Assembly: GCA_026724425.1 (NCBI GenBank)
Contig: JAIUCV010000019.1
Span: forward strand, 14,334,827 to 14,398,826
Length of the DNA stretch: 64,000 bases
Origin: Erythrophleum ivorense
Lineage: Eukaryota; Streptophyta; Magnoliopsida; Fabales; Fabaceae
Reading direction: 5' to 3'
Below are positions 60,823 to 64,000 of this stretch, one piece after another (position 1 is the first letter of the stretch; each line of letters begins with the position of its first letter). The position numbers and the translations under genes were made by a program. The notes beneath the pieces are model-generated. The model was not told where the DNA came from. It did no database searches and worked only from the letters and a program-made list of their open reading frames with translations.

Positions 60823-62075
60823 CACGTGAAAGGTGAGAAGAAAAGGAGAGAAGGGCTGCCAAACACACACATGCAGAAACAAAGAAAGCAACACGAAAAA
60901 GGAGCTGCATGAAGAACACCTGAGCATGTGGAAAATATATGGAAGAGCTTGGGTTGATGTGGATGCATGGGCTGAATGAGTTGTGTGAAGAGAAAGAGCT
61001 GCACGAAGGATGGCTTTTCGAGGATAAGAAGCTTGAATGAAGGAAAATAAGAAACACGATAAGAAGCTATACATACAGAAACAAAGCACTAGTTATAGGC
61101 TATAGCAGAGGCGTGGATGAAATGAGAAGAATTAGAAAGAAGAAGCTTGCATGAGCTACATGAATAAGCTACAGGTAGAAACATTAGAAGTGCTCAACGC
61201 TGTAAAGAATGAAAAGAAGAAGCTGGAAGAGCAACACGAGTTTAAGAGGAAGAAAGAGTTGTGGGCTGCAACACGTGATAAAGAGAGTTTTAAGGAAGAT
61301 ATCACTCACACGATGAAGCAGCCAACATGAGAAACACAAGCTGAAGCTTGCATGAGCTGGGAAGGAAGAGCTGGATCGAGAAGCAACGTGGAGCTGGAAG
61401 TACAGCAGCTAAACGAAGAAGGCATGCAGAAGCTACGCCTTTAACATGTTAAAAGCAAGCTGAACGAGCTGAACTCGAGCAGAACAAAGGAACACGTGGA
61501 TGAAGGATTAAATGAAAGGAAGTAACGTGAAGAAGCTGAGCAGAGAATGATGAAGCTGTATGATACGAAGAGCTACGTGAAAAACGCATGAAGAAGCTAC
61601 AAAAATAGTAGAAGAACATGTAGAATATAATAAAATAAATAGCGGGGCCCACATTCACATACACAAGAAGGAAGAATGAAAATCGTGGAGAGAGCTGCAG
61701 GAAGAGAACACGTGAAAGAAGGAAGACGCTGGAGGCTGCTAGAGAGTGCTGGGAAGCGTCGAATTCCCTGGAAATTGAACACGAAGTGAAGAGGACAAGC
61801 AGCACATAGCTAGGAGGAATCACGTGGAAGAACCATGCATGAAGAACAACAGAAGCGAGAGAAAGCTGGGAGCTGGCGTTTATAATTTGTTGAGCACGTG
61901 ATTCATTAAATGATTTAGCTACGGGCAAAAGAAGTAAAATGAGGCAGCACAAGAATGAAGACGTGGAGCTTGGGCTGGAATTTATGTGGAATAAAATGAA
62001 GTGGAATCCACCTTATATATACATGAAGCAGTTAACACGTGAAGCTGGCATGAAGAAACATTAAGAGAACACGTG
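60823..62075. promoter_or_regulatory. Cluster of eight CACGTG boxes in S3
   Basis: CACGTG begins at 60823, 61272, 61493, 61709, 61821, 61895, 62036 and 62070. Further ACGTG cores occur at about 60793, 61386, 61525, 61575, 61961 and 62083. CACGTG is the plant G-box bound by bZIP and bHLH factors, and ACGTG cores are the basis of ABA-response elements. They lie upstream of two TATA-like sites, as expected for a U3 enhancer. Confidence 0.65.
62013..62021 (+). promoter_or_regulatory. Candidate TATA box 1 of S3
   Basis: TATATATAC within the CACGTG-rich region, about 1.76 kb into the LTR. Confidence 0.4.
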
Positions 62076-62215
62076 AGCTGATACGTGAAGGAGAAGGAGA
62101 CTTCATTCTGCACGCTTCCTTCGTTCAATTGTTCAACTCATGACAATCCATTCGTGTATCTTAATCCATTCACAATCCACCCATCCCACGTCTCTATATT
62201 TCCAAAAACTCATGC

Positions 62216-62226
62216 CTATATATATC
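62216..62226 (+). promoter_or_regulatory. Candidate TATA box 2 of S3
   Basis: CTATATATATC, about 140 bp downstream of the last CACGTG. It is followed by a C/A/T-rich stretch (repeated CATTCATTCA, CCATCCA) that looks like an untranslated leader. This is the better candidate for the U3/R boundary if S3 is in plus orientation. Confidence 0.5.
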
Positions 62227-63284
62227 AAGCCATTCATTCATTCAAGGCACCCACTCAACCATCCAACCATTCATCTACCATTCACCCACACCATTCATCG
62301 TCCATCCATACACCATCCTCTTCTCATCCCCATTCCATCAATCCATCTCCACATTCCATGATTTTCTAATTCATCTTGAGGCTAGCTAGGAAGAAGACCT
62401 TGGAGAAGCTTGAATCCATGGAAGAATAATTCAGGATTTTGGCTAAGAATTTCCTTATTTTTCCTACACTTTTTCTCTTTCATTTATTTTCTTGGTTAAG
62501 ATGTATTTGATAAGGAATTTGTGTAATTATAATTAGTGGCTGGTTAGACATTAATTAGGAAGTATTTTTGTTGATTAATTGATCTGATTAATTCCAATAT
62601 TATCTGAATTCCCATGTATGCTTCGAAGGTATTCGATAAAATACATGAGTGAGATTATGTGCTTAATTGTTTAATTTGAAGATTCCTTAATATTTAGTTG
62701 GTTAATTAAATATTTAGGATGATTCAGAGGCTAATCAATTAGTTAATCAATCAAATTGGATGTTCATTGATCCTAAAACAAGAATTGACAATTTAATTTG
62801 GATGTGAGGTTTCAATTCAACATTAGATCGTTGATTTCTTGAATCTTGTGTGGTTACTCAAGATAAATTGTTATGAACATGATTAGGGACTCTGAGGCCA
62901 GAATTAACCATAATTGGGTTAGGATAAGGATAGTGGATACCAATGGACGAATCCAAAGCTAGTCACAAGACCATAATTCACCCAAGCAGATAGCAATTAG
63001 GAATTTTAATTCAATTTAGTTTTTGCTTAGTTTAATTAAATCAAAACCCCCCTTTGTTTAGGAAATTTTAGAGTCTTCTAACATTTAGAAAACTTAATTA
63101 AACATTGAACGCCAATTCCAAGGGAGATGACCTAAGTTGTGCCATTAACTACATATTTTATTAGCCTAGTATTATTTTGAGGGTTATGCGACGATTCACT
63201 CACTACGGCAAGCATGTATCAGTCTCAGACCCCTGTTTTCGTTATGGCACGCTATGGCGAGTAACTCCCTAGTTTTTGTATGGG

Positions 63285-63412
63285 ATGCCCAGACTCGCTA
63301 TAGCTAGAAGCATTTTCGCTATAGCTAGAAGGCACTCTCGCTATAGCTAGACCCTTTCTCGCTATTGCGAACAGGTACATTCGCTATAGTTAGACCTTTT
63401 CTAGCTATAGCT
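63285..63412. repeat. CTCGCTATAGCTAG array in the 5' LTR of B
   Basis: Six copies in about 125 bp, the counterpart of 52525-52630. One more unit than in the 3' LTR is legible in the GAAGCATTTTCGCTATAGCTAG part, so copy number has changed since insertion. Confidence 0.8.
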
Positions 63413-63476
63413 AGCAGACTTAGAAAATTTTCAGTCCTTCAAAAATTTTTTAGCTTTTTTTTTTCTGGTTGTTACA

Positions 63477-64000
63477 GAAAGTATGCAAATGTGACAAAGG
63501 TAGCTCTCTCTACCTTCTCTCATGCATTAATGTGTGCTTACATTGTCTTTGGATGTGTGTATGTGTGTATGTGTGTTTTAATCTATGAAATGTATTATAG
63601 CATGATTTCATATGCCATGGTACCATGATGATGATTTATGCATTCAAATGATGTTTTATATGCTTTTCTTAGTTTGCTTGAGTGTAGAGAGGTCAAGAAT
63701 CCTCTAGCCATGGTGAGGATGAGCCAAGAACCTTTAAAATTGGTTGAAATAAAGTCAAGAGTCTCCCAAGAGTAAGGTTGAGTCAAAACCTCTTAAAGAT
63801 AATGGGTAAGGCAAGTCCAAAATCCATAAGTGAATGGGTAAGGTTAATCCACTTACTTGGCAAGTTTATGTATGCTATGTATGACTTACTCATATGCCAA
63901 GAATGTTCCTTGAATGCTCACATATGTCAATATGCCTATGCATGCATTTTCAAGGCTTGTATTACATATTTTATGTGTGATTGAAAGGGAGATGAGCTAT
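63477..64000 (+). repeat. Gypsy-type LTR H, right piece
   Basis: Starts with the second GAAAG copy and continues the plus-orientation LTR left at 50052: GTAGCTCTCTCTACCTTCTC matches S2 at about 20222. The inverted GTGAG/AAGTC repeat follows at about 63665-63850, and a GGGAGATGAGCTAT box at the window edge. It runs off the right end. Confidence 0.75.

Larger units (their letters stand above)
60257..63202 (+). repeat. Solo LTR S3 of a different long-LTR family
   Basis: 2946 bp from TGATAAGCATGAATTTTATA to GATTCACTCA, flanked by CTACG (60252-60256 and 63203-63207). It shares nothing with the other LTRs of the window. The right end, with a GCCAATTCCAAGGGAGATGA block and TTATTTTGAGGGTTATGCGA, resembles the ends of Tat/Ogre-type gypsy LTRs in plants, which suggests plus orientation (family recalled, not searched). 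The middle (60780-62090) is purine-rich on + with many CACGTG sites. It is the youngest layer in the nest at this site. Confidence 0.75.
50053..63476 (-). mobile_element. Complete Tekay/Del-type Ty3/gypsy element B (decayed)
   Basis: LTRs start TGTAACACC and end GTTACA on +, and the TSD is GAAAG (50048-50052 and 63477-63481). The order on the minus strand is LTR, TRIM-like insert, primer site, gag, protease, RT, RNase H, integrase, chromodomain, polypurine tract, LTR. It has the longest surviving pol frame of the window (300 codons of RT-RNase H). At least eight TAG stops and three frameshifts disable it. The 5' LTR is interrupted by S3. B sits in LTR H, so it is younger than H. Confidence 0.93.
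57798..63476 (-). repeat. 5' LTR of element B, interrupted by S3
   Basis: Starts TGTAACACCTTCC and ends TGGTTGTTACA. Without S3 and its TSD it is about 2.73 kb, 93 bp longer than the 3' LTR. Part of the excess is a tandem duplication of about 65 bp (60191-60251 and 63203-63260) at the S3 site. The other LTR has this segment once (52434-52500). Confidence 0.9.

Noticed and set aside
61449..61952. Minus-strand frame of 167 codons, hydrophobic and Ser-rich, with overlapping frames at 60726-61089
   Set aside because: Lies in the purine-rich part of solo LTR S3. Several frames are open at once because of base bias, and there is no family motif.
62085..62369. Plus-strand His/Pro/Ser-rich frame of 94 codons
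   Set aside because: Product of CATTCA/CCATCCA simple repeats just after the S3 TATA box; best read as untranslated leader.
1..64000. A previously undescribed protein-coding system
   Set aside because: Every coding segment with recognisable motifs is gag-pol of chromoviruses. Remaining frames are under 170 codons, in LTRs or AT-rich filler, without motifs or partner genes.

Overview
This window looks like plant nuclear heterochromatin, probably from an angiosperm with abundant Ty3/gypsy elements. It is AT-rich and has no intact host gene. All recognisable coding sequence is decayed gag-pol of Tekay/Del-type chromoviruses on the minus strand. These elements have initiator-Met tRNA primer sites (TGCTCTGATACCA as read on +), LTRs of 2.6-3.7 kb and 5-bp target site duplications (TSDs). 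I see no rRNA, tRNA gene, CRISPR array, bacterial-type operon or conserved single-copy gene.

Layout. 1-3242: the end of a Ty1-copia element (leader, primer site, 1.8-kb LTR), inserted in a plus-strand LTR remnant (3243-5566). That remnant sits in the left LTR of an old element 'C' (up to 34754, continuing off the left edge). The C left LTR also carries solo LTR S1 (5789-9395, TSD TTATG). The C internal region (10866-12054 plus 27816-31085) keeps only the start of gag and is otherwise non-coding. It is split by a complete element 'A' (12055-27810, TSD GTAAC), whose reverse transcriptase is split in turn by an inverted solo LTR S2 (18522-22195, TSD TCCTA/TCTTA). The right LTR of C ends at 34754.

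34755-50052: an older, unclassified repeat cut by solo LTR E (34869-41406, TSD TTCTA), which holds inverted solo LTR D (36109-39559, TSD GCTTT), and by solo LTR F (42504-46036, TSD ACAAT/ACTAT). Then come two truncated LTRs, G and H, head to head. H is split by a second complete element 'B' (50053-63476, TSD GAAAG). The 5' LTR of B carries S3, a solo LTR of another family (60257-63202, TSD CTACG). A small TRIM-like LTR plus leader lies between the B LTR and the B gag start.

The pol genes of A and B carry PR-RT-RNaseH-IN-chromodomain in that order. Both have many stops and frameshifts, so neither can now move on its own. The most interesting signals are the TRIM/gypsy chimeric leader of B, a near-identical LTR tract in an otherwise diverged pair (likely gene conversion), a dense CACGTG array upstream of TATA boxes in S3, a palindromic CGCTATAGCG-type array in the B LTR, and a stop-codon pattern that fits loss of methylated CHG cytosines. 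I found no convincing new protein-coding system. Percentages quoted are by-eye comparisons, not computed alignments.
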